Shown here: positions 1-10,789 of the stretch, in pieces
Position numbering within the stretch: the first letter of the stretch is position 1
How the letters are laid out: each line of letters opens with the position of its first letter
NCBI GenBank assembly: GCA_028571685.1
Contig: CM053141.1
Coordinates: 51,892,333-51,956,332, forward strand
Direction of reading: 5' to 3'
DNA from: Heterohyrax brucei
Taxonomy: Eukaryota > Chordata > Mammalia > Hyracoidea > Procaviidae
Length of the DNA: 64,000 bases
Made by a program: the position numbers and the translations under genes
Notes under the pieces: generated by a model
Told to the model about the DNA's origin: nothing
Databases searched by the model: none
Seen by the model: the letters and a program-made list of their open reading frames with translations, nothing else

Positions 1-780
1 TAACATTGTTTTGACTCTTGATTTGAGCTGATGGAAGTTTTTGTGCCGTGGAAAACTGGCCTAACTTCCACTGTGCAGTTTGATGCATTGTTTCTGGGTC
101 ATATTGGTATACCCATGTTTCATACCCATGTTTCAACACAGCCCCAAAAATTGTCTTGGCTCTCCAAAAGATCTTGGCAAATTTCCACTCTCCTTTGCTT
201 TTGTTTATCAGTGAGCTCCCGTGGGACCATTTTTGCACACAATTTTCTCATGCCAAGGGTTTCAGTTAAGACGTTACTGTTTCTCTATCAATGTTTACTT
301 AGTCTGCTATGCTTCTCACACTTAGGCAATAATTTTGACACACAATTTGATGAATTTCTGCAATATTTTCTTTAGTTCTATTCATTACTGGCCACCTTGA
401 CCTCTCTTCATCAATGACACTTTCTCTCCCCTCAGAAAAACGTTTAATCCATTTGTACATTGCCATTTTTTTCATGGCATTATCCCTATAAACTTGGACT
501 AACATGTTCCTGATTCCTCTTCCACTCTCGCCAAGTTTAAGAAGTTTAATGTCTGTTCAATGTTCTAAATTCAAGCTCCAACATTCTTGTGACAGCACAC
601 AAAAACACAAAACAACAAAAATGAACACCACTCAGCAAGACACTACCACACGTCAACACAAACACAGCTGTGAGATAGTGATATACCGAGGTTGTGAAAC
701 CTTACTGAGTTGTGTGTACAGTACTGCCAATGTCAGTGCATGGTGGCAAGTTCTTGAACTTAGACTTCAGACCCAGTATT
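1..780 (-). mobile_element. Mariner DNA transposon relic, antisense, cut by window start
   Basis: On the minus strand this encodes the N-terminal part of a mariner transposase. The reverse complement of 299-505 reads through a helix-turn-helix stretch with YKWIKRFSEGRE and then a TKENIAEIHQIV segment, the layout of mariner proteins. Further towards position 1 it reads KQRRVEICQDLLE-like sequence. The segment that should carry the first catalytic aspartate (ITGDETW in the family) is disrupted: around 109-136 a 13-base unit is repeated and the GD codons are missing. Several frame breaks make it non-functional. The remaining catalytic part lies outside the window. The 5' boundary near 780 is approximate. 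The copy at 49.0-50.0 kb belongs to the same family. Confidence 0.8.
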
Positions 781-1560
781 AAATAATAAATTCATTAGAG
801 TTCTAAAGATAAAACTGAAGTGTAGAAAAGTTTCAAGGCCACTTATGGAATAAGAAAGGCCTTTAAGTTTATAAAAATTACGAATAACTCTTCGGACACA
901 AATGGATTGGACTTGGCAATGCAGAGTGACCATATATTGGATGCACTTTATGGTTTTATACATCTATAGGATATCATCCTGCTGACCTCTGGTTGGAGGA
1001 AGGAGAGTAGGTGGAGAGGAGGGGAAAGGAGACTGTTGGGAGGATGAGACATGTATGGAGCAGAGAGGAAGAGAGTGCTGTCACCGAACAGGGAGAGCAG
1101 TGGAAGCTGCATATAGGTGTGCATGTAAATTTATATGGGAATGTACATGTTTACTCAGTCATATTAAAAAAAATAAAAAAAATTAAGACCAATACTAAAA
1201 AAGACTATATTTTTTACTTCATAAAATGTGAAAGAATACTTATGTGTGATAAGAGACAACACAAAGTAGAAACAAAACACAGATTTGGAGATGAATATGC
1301 ACAATGTATCACTTACAAAGGGCTAATAATGGCCTTAATTTTAAATGTGTGCCAATAAATCAATACAAAAGATAAAGAAGCCACTTGAAAAAAATGTGAT
1401 GTGTCATTATATTTCGGTATTTGATGGATTAAGTTTAGTCTTATAAATATGGATAATAAAATGAAGTCTACTACAGTTTTTCATCTTTTTGTCCTTGACT
1501 TCAAACACTGTAGATCTCAGTTCATGATTACTATAATGAGCTACAGTATAGTCCAGAAAT
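781..1560. other. Unassigned AT-rich sequence
   Basis: I see no gene or recognisable repeat. A G/A-rich patch lies at about 1000-1075 and an A-rich run at about 1166-1200. The mariner 5' end could reach somewhat into this stretch. Confidence 0.4.
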
Positions 1561-1565
1561 TTAAA

Positions 1566-2255
1566 GAATAGATGGAGCTCACCATCAGCAAAGTCAGTGG
1601 TACAGAGAGAGCTTAAAAGCGACCAGCAAGTTGCACGTCTTGGGGTACCTGAAGGAGCCAGATGTAAAGCAAATGTTACAGGACCTCAGCATCTTCTAGA
1701 TCTTTGAGCCAATGAATTACATTCTCCATCTGTTTGCGGTTTGGCAGGGATCCTTAGCTTAAGGAAGACAGCTTTATCTATGTTCCTGGCAATACTTTAG
1801 AAAGAATTTTTGGAAAGCTCACCCCTTTGTTAGGAGAGAAAGTAAACAGCATAGTGTTGGGCAGGTCAGAGCAACCAAGTATGAGTGCAGCTGGCCCCAT
1901 CAGGCTGCCAGAGAAGACAGGACAGGTTTGCCATATAGTGAGGTCAGGAAGGATTCAGGAAAAGAACAATATCTACCAGCAGCACCAGGAAGACCGTGCC
2001 ATCACCTGCTTGCAACCGTGGTGTCCTTTCCAACACCTCAATAATGCTGAGCAAGGTCAACTCCACAATCTGCAGGACCTGCCACAAACTGAAAATACGA
2101 GACCACTTGTTGGAAAGCAACAAAAATATGTCATTAGAAATACTAAAATCTAAAGCATTTGCCTTTCTTTCATCTATGGTCTCTTTTTGAACTTGTTGTG
2201 AATTTTTGTAATTTATTCTTCAGTGTCATTCTACGTAATGTCAAATAAAAGACAA
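1566..2255 (+). pseudogene. Decayed coding-like sequence, possible processed pseudogene, unidentified
   Basis: The plus strand reads like old protein-coding sequence broken by stops and frame changes. One frame gives KLHVLGYLKEPDVKQMLQDL at about 1628-1687, then a stop at about 1697, then FEPMNYILHLFAVWQGSLA in the same frame, then another stop. A second frame carries EKVNSIVLGRSEQPS and GPIRLPEKTGQVCHIVR from about 1840. A third frame from about 1960 gives STRKTVPSPACNRG and later KIRDHLLESNKNMSLEILK. An AATAAA lies at 2244-2249, after an apparent 3' untranslated stretch, but no clear poly(A) tail follows. The order and amino-acid character suggest one protein gene that lost its frame, and the lack of introns would fit a retrocopy. 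I do not recognise the parent gene. It could instead be an old repeat with a chance coding look. Confidence 0.45.
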
Positions 2256-2552
2256 ACCTAGAACTGCAGGAAGAAGCTTTACTCAGAAACAAAAGGTGAA
2301 AGGAAAGAGACTATTGGAGTAGCAGGGGAGGGATATTTCTACAATAGGGAGGACACTCTGACTGTACCATCTGCCAGCATCTTCAAGAATTAGAAAAAAA
2401 GGCATGTGCTTGTATAAGGCCTGAGAGTAAACAAGGCTAGGAAAAAACCTAGGTGTGAAGACGTGCAATGAGCAGGTGACATTACCATGTAGCGAATTTG
2501 AGTGTCTTACACTGAGGTCAGCCTATTTCCCAGGAGGGAACCTTGATGAGAG

Positions 2553-2850
2553 GAGCCCTGTGGCATACTGGCTCAGACAGAACAAGGAGATACTGTGTGG
2601 TTTGAAATCAGAAAAGATGAGCATCAGCCTTACATTGTCTCGCTATGCTTATTTAATTTGTATTAATTGGCTGCTAAATGAAAGGACAGAGGTTCAAATC
2701 CACTAGCTTATTCTGTGGAATAAAAATAGGACAGTTTGTTTCTGAAAGGGCTACAGCCTCAGAAAATCATATGGGACAATCCTACTCTGCTCTTACAAGG
2801 TTGCTGTAAATCAGAACTCACTCAATAACAATGGGTTTGTTTTTCTTGGC
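2553..2850 (+). mobile_element. AfroSINE-like element, diverged, with internal extra sequence
   Basis: It starts with agccctgtggcatactggct, a diverged 5' SINE end, and resumes at about 2665 with the tRNA-like B-box part (aggttcaaatccactagct). It ends in a tail like gtaaatcagaactcactcaa followed by a T-rich run. About 80 bases in the middle do not match the short SINE form and may be an insertion. Confidence 0.6.
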
Positions 2851-3848
2851 TTGTTTGTGTTGGCTCAGTCTGAGGGTGGAGCAAAATTCAGAGACTTGGA
2901 GCAAGCAGAGAAGCTTAATAAAACTTTCGTTAGAAAATGTTTTGTTTTGATGGATCAATGGAACAAGCAGTTCAGTTATTTATGAGGTGAACGATGAAAA
3001 TTTAGAGCCCGTCAGAGCGTGTCCTAGGTAAATAAGGAGACACTGAGAATCTTATCTAAGTCACAAGGAAAGGGTGGTTACTTGCAGAAAGCCATTTTCT
3101 TGGCAAAGATGGTGGGAAGATTTCTTTAACTATCACTGTTTTCCAGTATCACAGGGACCAGATAAAATTCAAAATTAACAGTAAAGAAAAATTAAAAATC
3201 AAATCAAATGAATTTTACAATTCATCTTTATATTGTGTAATAAATACAAATACAAGAGCATTTGATTCATATGAGTAATTATCAAAATTATGCAATTCCT
3301 GTCTCAGCTCATACATGCAGGTGTATTTTGTTCTCATCAGACAAGTGGAAAGGATCTACAAAAGTAACTCAAATGTTTTTATTTCACTTTTTCACATATA
3401 TAAATTCTACTAATACTCCACCTTTAACCAGTGATCAACAGCAACAGTTTAACCAGTAAACACATTATGCATGGGCTTATGGCTCTTACTAATCTGTAGG
3501 GCACGGTTTCACTGTATCAGTTATGTTGTGAAACACTTGTGGAATTGTACACTATAGGTTAATAAGTAAACATAAGTAAATCCGTACATCACTTACTTAC
3601 TGGAAGGACTAAAAGGAATCTTCCCTTTTCCTTATGTTTCTCTTTCCTTTTGCTCTCAGCTTCAGAGTGAGTTGTTGGCCAGCACAGGAGAGGAACACGA
3701 GTAAGAAAGGGTGTGATGGTGCTACCGGTTGCTTCTCATCGCTTAGCACACCAGTGACTTCTTTCTGCCCCTGAAGTTGTTAAAAGGAAAGCGTAGCCTT
3801 CAGGGTTGTCAGCGTTTCCATTTCATTTCCTCAGTCATACGTATATTG
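2851..3848. other. Unassigned stretch
   Basis: AT-rich sequence with no gene or repeat that I can name. Open frames here are short and lack any domain signal. Confidence 0.4.
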
Positions 3849-4030
3849 GGCCACCCTGGTGGTGCAGTGCTTGAGTGCTATTTGTGATAACCAAAAGGTC
3901 AGCAGTTCGAATCCCCGCCAGGTGCTGCTTGGAAACTCTATGGAGCTGTTCTACTTCTTTAGAGTTGCTATGAGTTGTAATCAACTCGACAGCCCGAGAT
4001 TTTGTTTTTTTGGTTTTTTGGGTTTTTTTG
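3849..4030 (+). mobile_element. AfroSINE, near full length
   Basis: It opens with gccaccctggtggtgcagtg, has a B-box at about 3904 (cagttcgaatcc), a gctatgagttgtaatcaact-like 3' body and a T-rich tail with ggtttttt units. The B-box is well preserved compared with most copies here. Confidence 0.88.
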
Positions 4031-4519
4031 CTATGAGTCTCGCTGACTCCCAGACATCACGGGTTCACTAAAATTCTGGGCTTATAGGGCATGACAAATA
4101 CTATCTGCCAATGAGGTGTGAAGACACAGGGGTCGACACACGTATTTCGCATAACTCTGCTCGTGTATGTCCCAATGAAACTTCACTTATAAAAATGAAA
4201 GTTCAAAATTAAAATCATTTAGAACTTCGGAGAACAACCAACACAGGGACAACAGGGCATTAATCGAGGCACAGGCCCATTCTGAGCACAACCCTTTAGG
4301 CAACTGCACTGGTCGAATGCTTGTGAGAGCGGCCCTGAGACTGGGATGAAGCCTCCTCACAGCTATGTATTCGGTCATCAGTGCTTAGTCAACAAGCACT
4401 AATGGAGCAGTGACCACGTGCCACTAAGTGTGCAGGCAAGAGTGCCCCACACTGACAGAAAGTCCCCAAGTGATGAAATGAAGAGGGCGACAATAAACAG
4501 AAACATAAGTTCTCTCCAG
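4031..4519. other. Unassigned stretch
   Basis: No gene seen. Phrases such as gccactaagtgtgcaggcaa at about 4420 resemble old mammalian repeats, but not well enough to name one. Confidence 0.35.
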
Positions 4520-4715
4520 TAAAATTTAATGAACATGTTTAACCCTCAAAACAAACTCATGAGATAGTGTTCTCATAATTAACATTATTCTTATTTTTCA
4601 GACAGAAAATAAGACTTAGAAAAGCTAAGTTTCTTACAGTAGGTCATATAAGTATCAACTAGCCTGATTTGAACCAGGATTTTAACACAGAAGGTTGATG
4701 CCAAAACCTGAGCTT
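4520..4715 (-). mobile_element. MIR SINE, antisense, diverged
   Basis: The order of motifs matches an antisense MIR: ctcaaaacaaactcatgaga, then a tattttcagacagaaaata-like core, then a catataagtatcaactagcc-like stretch, ending in tgatttgaaccagg. This is an ancient mammal-wide element; the match is by pattern only. Confidence 0.6.
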
Positions 4716-4877
4716 TTAACATTTCTGTTCAAGGTCAAATTACAAGGTCATCCAGAAGATTAAACGATATTATCATTGAAACATTTGGTAAACTGTAATT
4801 TTCTTCTTTTTTACTATCATCACCATCAGGTCTGGCATTTTTATTTCGATACCCTGCAAACTTCAAGATGATGTTGT

Positions 4878-5040
4878 TTTTGTTTTTTTGCTGTCGAGTC
4901 AGTTCCAACTCCTAGTGATGCTACAGAACAGAGTAGAACGGACACATGAGGTTTCCAAGGAGCAGCTGGTGGACGTGACGTGAACTGCCAACCTTCTGGT
5001 TAGTGTCCGAACTCTTGCCCACTATCCCCCCAGGGCTCCA
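4878..5040 (-). mobile_element. AfroSINE, antisense
   Basis: It opens with a T-rich run and gctgtcgagtcagttccaac, continues with acagagtagaacgg and tttccaaggagcagctggtg, and ends in cccagggctcc, the reverse complement of the SINE 5' end. Near full length and moderately diverged. Confidence 0.85.
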
Positions 5041-5645
5041 ACTTCAAGAAGGCTTTGGAAAATAGCATCAGCCATGCTAAATCGTTCCTCTGAATTTAGG
5101 AAATGCCTTTTGGTACAAAACAAGTGAGGAACTGTGGATGTGAGTCAAACACCCAAAGAGCTTCACTACAGCATACAGAAGAGGCAGAGAGAAGCGTAAG
5201 TCCCTCAGTTCAAGCACTTCAGCCAGATCCAGGAACTTGAGAGTGCAGCAAGGATAATTACAGCTGACACCACCTGCTGCAGAGCTGCTTTTAAAGTAGT
5301 TCATTCAGCAACTACGAGACTAAAATCCTCTGCATGTGTCTGTGAAGATACAGCAGAGAAAAGTCTCCTTTCGAAAGAAAAGGCCAGGAGGGGGCTTGAC
5401 AGTGACCTAAGTATAAAATGGCTCCTCCCCAAACATAGTATTGATTTCTAAATAGAAGTTTCCCCCACCTTTGAGTCAAAATGTGTATACCAGTGAGGAA
5501 TGCCTTTAACATTGTTAGTAGCTGGTGTGCTTCCTTAAGGAGAAACATCAGAAAAGGTGATGATCATTAACTTGAGAATGGAAAGAATGGTGCTAAACTG
5601 GGCCAAATGGGTTGATAATTCCTAATGAAAAGAATGATTCTGTAT
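5041..5645. other. Unassigned stretch
   Basis: Apparently unique sequence. Two short overlapping minus-strand open frames lie here without any recognisable domain; I do not support them as genes. Confidence 0.4.
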
Positions 5646-5830
5646 AGCACCCGGCGTGACACAAACAGTTACTGCTAACTGAAAGGGTGTCAGTTTGAAC
5701 CCACCCAGCAGCACCCAGGAAGAGAGGTCTGGCAATCTCCTTCCCTAAAGATTACAGCAAAGAAAACCCTATAGAGTTCCATTCTACCCCATAACATGTG
5801 AGGTCACTGTGAGAATCAACTGGATGTTAG
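5646..5830 (+). mobile_element. AfroSINE, long subtype
   Basis: The 5' part carries ttactgctaactgaaaggg and a B-box-like gtttgaacccaccc. Between the tRNA-like part and the tail it has the aagagaggtctggcaatctc block and aaagattacag, which the short subtype lacks. The same block occurs in the copies at 9.1, 41.9, 43.6 and 44.0 kb. Confidence 0.75.
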
Positions 5831-5895
5831 CAGGTAAGTGTATACACAGGAATGATACGCTTACCGTGGGACAAAAAGAGTGGATAATCATTGTC

Positions 5896-6090
5896 TTAGC
5901 TTGAGTGTAATTAGAGAAGCAGACCAACTATGAGTGATACAGAATTTTAAGGACTTGAACTTACACTTTATGGGAGCTGGTTAAGACAACTCTGTCAGGC
6001 CTGGCTTGGCTTATAGTCAGCAGAGCAGACAGATACAAGTGTCACTTCGTGAGGGCTTCCAGAATACCTTAAATTTCAGCACTAGTTAGG
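5896..6090 (-). mobile_element. Possible LTR fragment, antisense, very diverged
   Basis: It starts with gtcttagcttgagtgtaatt followed by agagaagcagacc. This resembles the start of the antisense ERVL-like LTRs at 18.26 and 44.96 kb (tcttaggc, then agagaagt). The rest is too diverged to delimit. Confidence 0.3.
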
Positions 6091-6514
6091 ATTTGTGTTT
6101 ATCGGTAGGAGAAAGAGAACAGAAATAATAGCAGCTTAAAAAACACTGACTGTCGCTTGTGTCACATAAAACAAGTCCAGTAATAGAATGAACAACTTCT
6201 TGGTATCATCAAAAGCCAGAAACATCTTTACAAACCATCATTCTAGCACCTGATTTCCAAGGTGATTGCAAGGTAAAATATGACTGCTAGAGGTTATGTC
6301 ATCAGGTTCATGCCAAAAGAGGAACAGCTAGAGGGAAAAAGATGGGGCTGAGGGGAGGTCTGATTTGTATCAGCTCCTGTAAGGTAGTTTTCACTGACTG
6401 TCATCACTATCTTCTGGTGCACATTACAGCTTCTCACATCTCGTGGGGCAGAAGGTCATCACTTACATGCAAGAGACCAAGGAAAATTTAATCTTTATTT
6501 TAGCTAGACAGTGA
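6091..6514. other. Unassigned stretch
   Basis: No gene or nameable repeat seen. Confidence 0.4.
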
Positions 6515-6670
6515 AACAAAAACCAAACCAAGCCCCTTGCCGTTGAGTTGATTCTGATTCATAGCAACCTTATAAGACAAGTAGAACTGCTCCATATAGT
6601 TTCTAAGAAGCGCCTGATAGAGTCAAATTTTTAACCTTTTGGTTAGCCACTACACCACCAGGATTTCCAG
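6515..6670 (-). mobile_element. AfroSINE, antisense
   Basis: It opens with aaaccaaaccaagccccttg, then gttgagttgattctgattca, and ends with ccactacaccaccaggattt. Near full length. The B-box region is degraded (gatagagtcaaatttttaac). Confidence 0.85.
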
Positions 6671-7121
6671 AGCGCCTCAATCAAAAATCAATATTATGGG
6701 CTCAGGTACAAAGAGGAAGATGTAACTATCATGTGTTCCTTTTTTATATATTCATCCAGGTGAAAATCATATTATTTTTCTCTCATTCTAAATAACATTC
6801 TAGAAAGTTCCTTGAAATGCTCACAATCCACTTCAGAAGTCACGGGTTTAGAGAAAAGCATTTGAAAGCAATGGATGGCAACTAGTAGTTTGTATGTACT
6901 GATCCAAAGGCAACACATTCTTTCACCTAGTATTTATTAATGAAAATGCTGTGGTAGATTAAATAGAAAATGATTAGGACATACATACAATGAATCTGAA
7001 TCACATGTCAGTCTTTAATCATTTTCTTGAATATATGTGACTCAAAAGATATTAAGGAAAGGTGTTAAGGTATCTTCAAAAGTTGCTCATGTATAGAGTT
7101 AAACGTGTAACAAATTAATGA
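6671..7121. other. Unassigned AT-rich stretch
   Basis: No gene or nameable repeat seen. Confidence 0.4.
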
Positions 7122-7182
7122 TCTATTTATGTATCTGCCTATCTACCTATCTATCATCTGTCTATCTATCTATCTGTTTCTC
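7122..7182. repeat. Imperfect (TATC)n microsatellite
   Basis: Runs of tatctatc and cctatctacc units broken by point changes; an old, interrupted tetranucleotide array. Confidence 0.85.
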
Positions 7183-7202
7183 TACACTTACACACAAACA
7201 CA

Positions 7203-7376
7203 TATGATGGTGCAAACATTTAAATGCTTGGCTACTAACCAAAAGGAAGTTGATTCAGACCCACCCAGGAGTACCCAACCAGTACAGTCATTGAAAACTC
7301 TGCCAGATACAGTTCTACCTTGACAGATATGGGGGTGCCATGAGCTGGAATAAACTCACCAGCAACTGGTTTTTTG
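7203..7376 (+). mobile_element. AfroSINE, diverged
   Basis: The 5' end is eroded (gatggtgcaaacatttaaat). Then come ggctactaaccaaaaggaag, a variant B-box and gagctggaataaactcacca. The T-rich tail runs into a TG repeat. Confidence 0.7.
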
Positions 7377-7378
7377 GA

Positions 7379-7404
7379 TGTGTGTGTGTGTGTGTGTGTG
7401 CGTG
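7379..7404. repeat. (TG)n microsatellite
   Basis: About thirteen TG units directly after the SINE tail; such tails are common starting points for microsatellites. Confidence 0.9.
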
Positions 7405-7418
7405 CATATAGGATACAT

Positions 7419-8490
7419 ATATTGAACAACCCAGGAAGCATCAAAAGAAGCTGGAAAGAATACACAGTCGTTGTACCAGAAAGAAGTGGTTGATGTTGAG
7501 CTCTATCAGGAGGCAGTGTATGATCAAGAATCGATGATACTGAAACAAGTGGTCCAAGCTGTACCAAAGGCAATTATTACAAACAAGGCTCCAGGAACTG
7601 ATAGGATACCAACAGAGATGTTTCAACAAACAGATGCAGTGCTAGAAGTGCTCAGTCATCTATGCCAAGATATTTGGAAGACAGCTACCTGGCCAACCAA
7701 CTGGAAGAGTTCTATATTTGTACCCATTTGAAAGAAAGGTGATCCAACCAAACATAGAAATTATCAAACAGTATCATTAATATCACACACAAGTAAAACT
7801 CTACTGAAGGCCACATTCAAAAGTGGTTGCAGCAATACATTGACAAGGAACAGCCAGAAATTCAAACCACTTTCAGAAAAGGATGTGAAACCAGGTTTAT
7901 CTTTGCTGAGGTCAGATGGGTCATGACTAGAAGCTAAAACTATCAAAAAGATATTCACCTATATTTTGATGACTACAAAAAAGCATTTGACTGTGTGTGT
8001 CATAACAAGTTATAGATAATATTACAAAGATGGGAATCCCAGAACACTTAACAGTGCTCACGTAGAACCTGTAGTTAGAGCAACAAGCAACCATTGAAGC
8101 AGGCCACGAGGATACTGAATGCTTTAAAGTTAAGAAAGGTGTATGTCAGCCTTGTATCATTTCAGCATACTGATTCAATCCATATCCTGAGCAAATACCC
8201 CAAGAAACTGGACTAAATGCTCCTGAGAATCAAGAATGGCAAAAATCTGTCTCACATACTTTGGACACGTACGTGTAAGGTTCGGTCCCTGAAGAAGGAC
8301 ATCATGCTTGGTAAAATAGACGGTAAGTGAAAAAGAGAAAGACCCTCCCTGAGAGGGACTGACACAGTGGCTGTAACAATGGTCTCAAGCATAACGACGA
8401 TTGTGAAGGTGGTAGAGGTTTGGGTGCTGTCTATTCTGTTGCACATAGGGTCACTGCGAGTTGGAATTAACTTGACAGCACCATAACAAC
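7419..8490 (+). mobile_element. RTE-type LINE copy with reverse-transcriptase remnant
   Basis: This looks like the afrotherian RTE LINE, related to BovB. The plus strand reads an RTE reverse transcriptase with breaks. In order, an NKAPGTDRIPTEMFQQTDA segment lies at about 7580, a DYKKAFDC-like catalytic stretch at about 7965-7990 and a KKGVCQPC-like stretch at about 8135. After about 8210 the sequence jumps to the 3' end: cacatactttggacac, then gaaagaccctccctgaga, then gttggaattaacttgacagc and aacaac. The rest of the enzyme is therefore lost by internal deletion. Stops and frame changes make it dead. The last ~60 bases are shared with the AfroSINE tail. It abuts a mariner derivative. Confidence 0.87.
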
Positions 8491-8492
8491 AG

Positions 8493-9042
8493 ACGAGGAC
8501 AATTAGGTTCATGAACTCATCCTAGAAGAAGTGCTACATACCTCACTGCTGAATATCTCTGCCGTCACCTTCAAAGTACTTCACTTGCAAAGCGATGACC
8601 AATGCCAGCACCTAGTCAACCCTTCAAAGCAATTTTGGAACTCTCTTTCTGGAATGGCCATCAGAGCTGTTATCAGACTACCCCTGATGTCCTGAATGTC
8701 ATTAATATGTTTTCCTTTCAATATCTTCTTTACCTTTGGATAAAGATAAAAGTCACTGGGGGCCAGATCACATGAGTAAGGTCAGCATTCAGTTATTTAC
8801 TGGCTAAAAATTCCGTCACTGACAACCATATAATTAAGTTCGTAAACTTGCCACCTTGCCACCATGTGCAGTGGCCATTCCAGAAAGAGTTCCAAAATCA
8901 CTTTGAAGGATGGATTAGGTGCCAGTGTCAGTGCACAGCTTCCCAAGAGAAATACTTTGAAAGTGAGTGTAGTGATATTCAGCAACGAGTTCTGTAGCAC
9001 TTAGAACAATTAAGTTTGTGGAATTAATTGTCAGTTCTCATA
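8493..9042. mobile_element. Palindromic mariner derivative, copy 1
   Basis: The left ~330 bases are the reverse complement of the C-terminal part and 3' end of the mariner at 49.7-50.0 kb. From about 8872 the same 3' end runs again in forward orientation. The outer arms (about 8505-8662 and 8872-9030) pair as inverted repeats: tttctggaatggccatc answers gtggccattccagaaag. The ends show gacaatta and taattgtc. The middle keeps a ctgggggccagatcac stretch, antisense transposase around SPDLAP. There is no open transposase, so it is non-autonomous. The same fused structure recurs at 22 kb and 57 kb. Confidence 0.82.
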
Positions 9043-9053
9043 TTTGTATATGA

Positions 9054-9256
9054 GCACTGGTGGTGAAGTGGTTAAGACCTCAGCTGCTAACCCAGAGATC
9101 AGTGGTTCAAATCCACCAGCCACTCCATAGAGGAAACATAAAGCAGTCTGCTTTCATAAAGATTACAGTACTGGAAGCCCCCGGGACAGTTCTCCTCTGT
9201 CCTATAGGATCACTTTGAGTTGGGATGAACTCAACAGCAAAGAGTTGGATTTTTGA
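9054..9256 (+). mobile_element. AfroSINE, long subtype
   Basis: It carries gcactggtggtgaagtggtt, the B-box ggttcaaatccaccagc, the long-form block with aaagattacag, and a ctttgagttgggatgaactc 3' body. Confidence 0.85.
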
Positions 9257-9550
9257 TTTATATATAACACAAATGCATTGAATATATATACACACACATT
9301 TTTTATGTATTTGTTTAACTTGTTTTTTCTCTCTCAAACTAAAAATGCATGCATTTGGAAAGACTAATTTAAATTCCTCTCAGGTTGATAGAGCTAACAT
9401 TTATTCTTCTACTTACGATTACTATACACACTTTCTGTAAAACATTCTCCTTTCCTTACAAAATATTTTCTTTTGAGTAAAGCTTATGTAATATAATAAG
9501 GCTTTAGAAACTGCAAAGGGAATGTTTGCTCTTTATGATGTTTACAGTGG

Positions 9551-10233
9551 TGTGTCACCTTGACTGGGCCATGATTCTTAGAGGTTTGGTAGTTACGAGG
9601 TAGCCTGGCAGTCATACAACGATGTGATCACCTCCGTGAACAGGTTTGATATAATGTGATCACGTCCATGATGGAATCTGCTATAAGTAGCCAATAAGCT
9701 GAAATAGAGTCTCCTTTGGGGTGTGCATGCAGTTAACACAGGTGGGCTTTCTGGCTAGGCTTCTGGGCTTTTGCGTGTTCTGGATCCTGCAGCCAGGCCC
9801 TGTTAGTCTGACCTCCCTCCTGGGACTTGAGTTAGCAGTTTGCTTGCCAGTCTTGGAATTCATAAGCCTTCTGGGTCTGGATCTTGGATTTGAGAGCCCT
9901 ATGGCCATGTGGGAAATCCCGGTTGCCTAGCAGGTAAGTGATGTGTTTGCTAATCAGAAGGTCAGCAATTCAAATGTACCATGTTCTCCTTGGAAACTTT
10001 ATGGACCAGTTCTACTCTCTCCGATAGTGTTGCTATGAGTCAGAATTGACTCAGTGGCAGTGGGTTTTGGGTTTTGTGGCTAGGTGACTCAAGAGAATCT
10101 TCCAGCCTGACCTACAGACTTGGGACTTTCCAGCCTCTACAATCATGTAACTCATTTCCTTAGTATAAACCTCTCTCTTTATATAGATACTTCACTGGTT
10201 TGGTTCCTCTAGAGAACCCAGCCTAATATTACA
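9551..10233 (+). mobile_element. ERVL-like solo LTR, split by an AfroSINE
   Basis: It starts tgtgtcaccttgactgggcc and ends agaacccagcctaatattac plus a, in the style of TG...CA retroviral LTRs. A cttgggactttccagcctct block and a run of ctcatttccttagtataaac precede the end. The start and end phrases also occur in the element at 62.3 kb, so both seem to belong to one family. There is no internal viral coding sequence, so this is a solo LTR. A plus-strand SINE sits in its middle. Confidence 0.6.
9908..10080 (+). mobile_element. AfroSINE inserted in the LTR
   Basis: It starts about gggaaatcccggttgcctag, has tgctaatcagaaggtcagca, and ends agtcagaattgactcagtgg plus a T/G-rich tail. Its position inside the LTR shows that it came later. 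Confidence 0.85.
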
Positions 10234-10789
10234 GGGTTGATAATAAACATATTTTCTTTAAAATATTGCCAGAAATTGTCCTATAAATACCTCACAAGGA
10301 CAAAATTTGTCCCTGTGTCTTTTGAAAAGCTATATTATGTTACAATTTCCAGAGTAATTTCAAATAATCGATTGTACCTGTCAGTGTCCTTACTTTACCC
10401 ATTTCCTAGTTCAAAATTTTTTTTTAATTTTTTTTTTAAAGTGAATTAGTTCAATACTAAATATCATTTTTCCTCAAGGAATTGAAATTCTAGAAATATG
10501 TCTAACATCAACAACAATTAATCAACTCAAGTTTATAGACAGAAAGACAGTAATATCTCTCTCCTATACAAAAGAAGAGAAAGACAAAGAAGAGACTGTC
10601 GGTTCTTGATAATCTAGCACTATAGCCATTTCTTGGTTGAATTTGTTTTCCTCCATGATTTCTTTTTCTTTCTTTTTTTCCTTACTTTTTTAATTTTTAT
10701 TTTTTATTAAATAAAAAAATGATTTCTGTTATTCTACTATTTTTATATGCATTTCCCTTAGAGTTGGTGACTAGGTTAGCATCTCTGCA
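10234..10789. other. Unassigned, AT-rich with poly-T runs
   Basis: T-rich runs lie at about 10419-10440 and 10660-10710. No gene or nameable element. Confidence 0.4.

Noticed and set aside
7471-7731. 86-codon open frame with NKAPGTDRIPTEMFQQ
   Set aside because: It is a leftover of the RTE reverse transcriptase, not a host gene; downstream frames are broken.
9681-9930. Overlapping open frames on both strands
   Set aside because: They lie within the ERVL-like LTR and reach into the inserted SINE.
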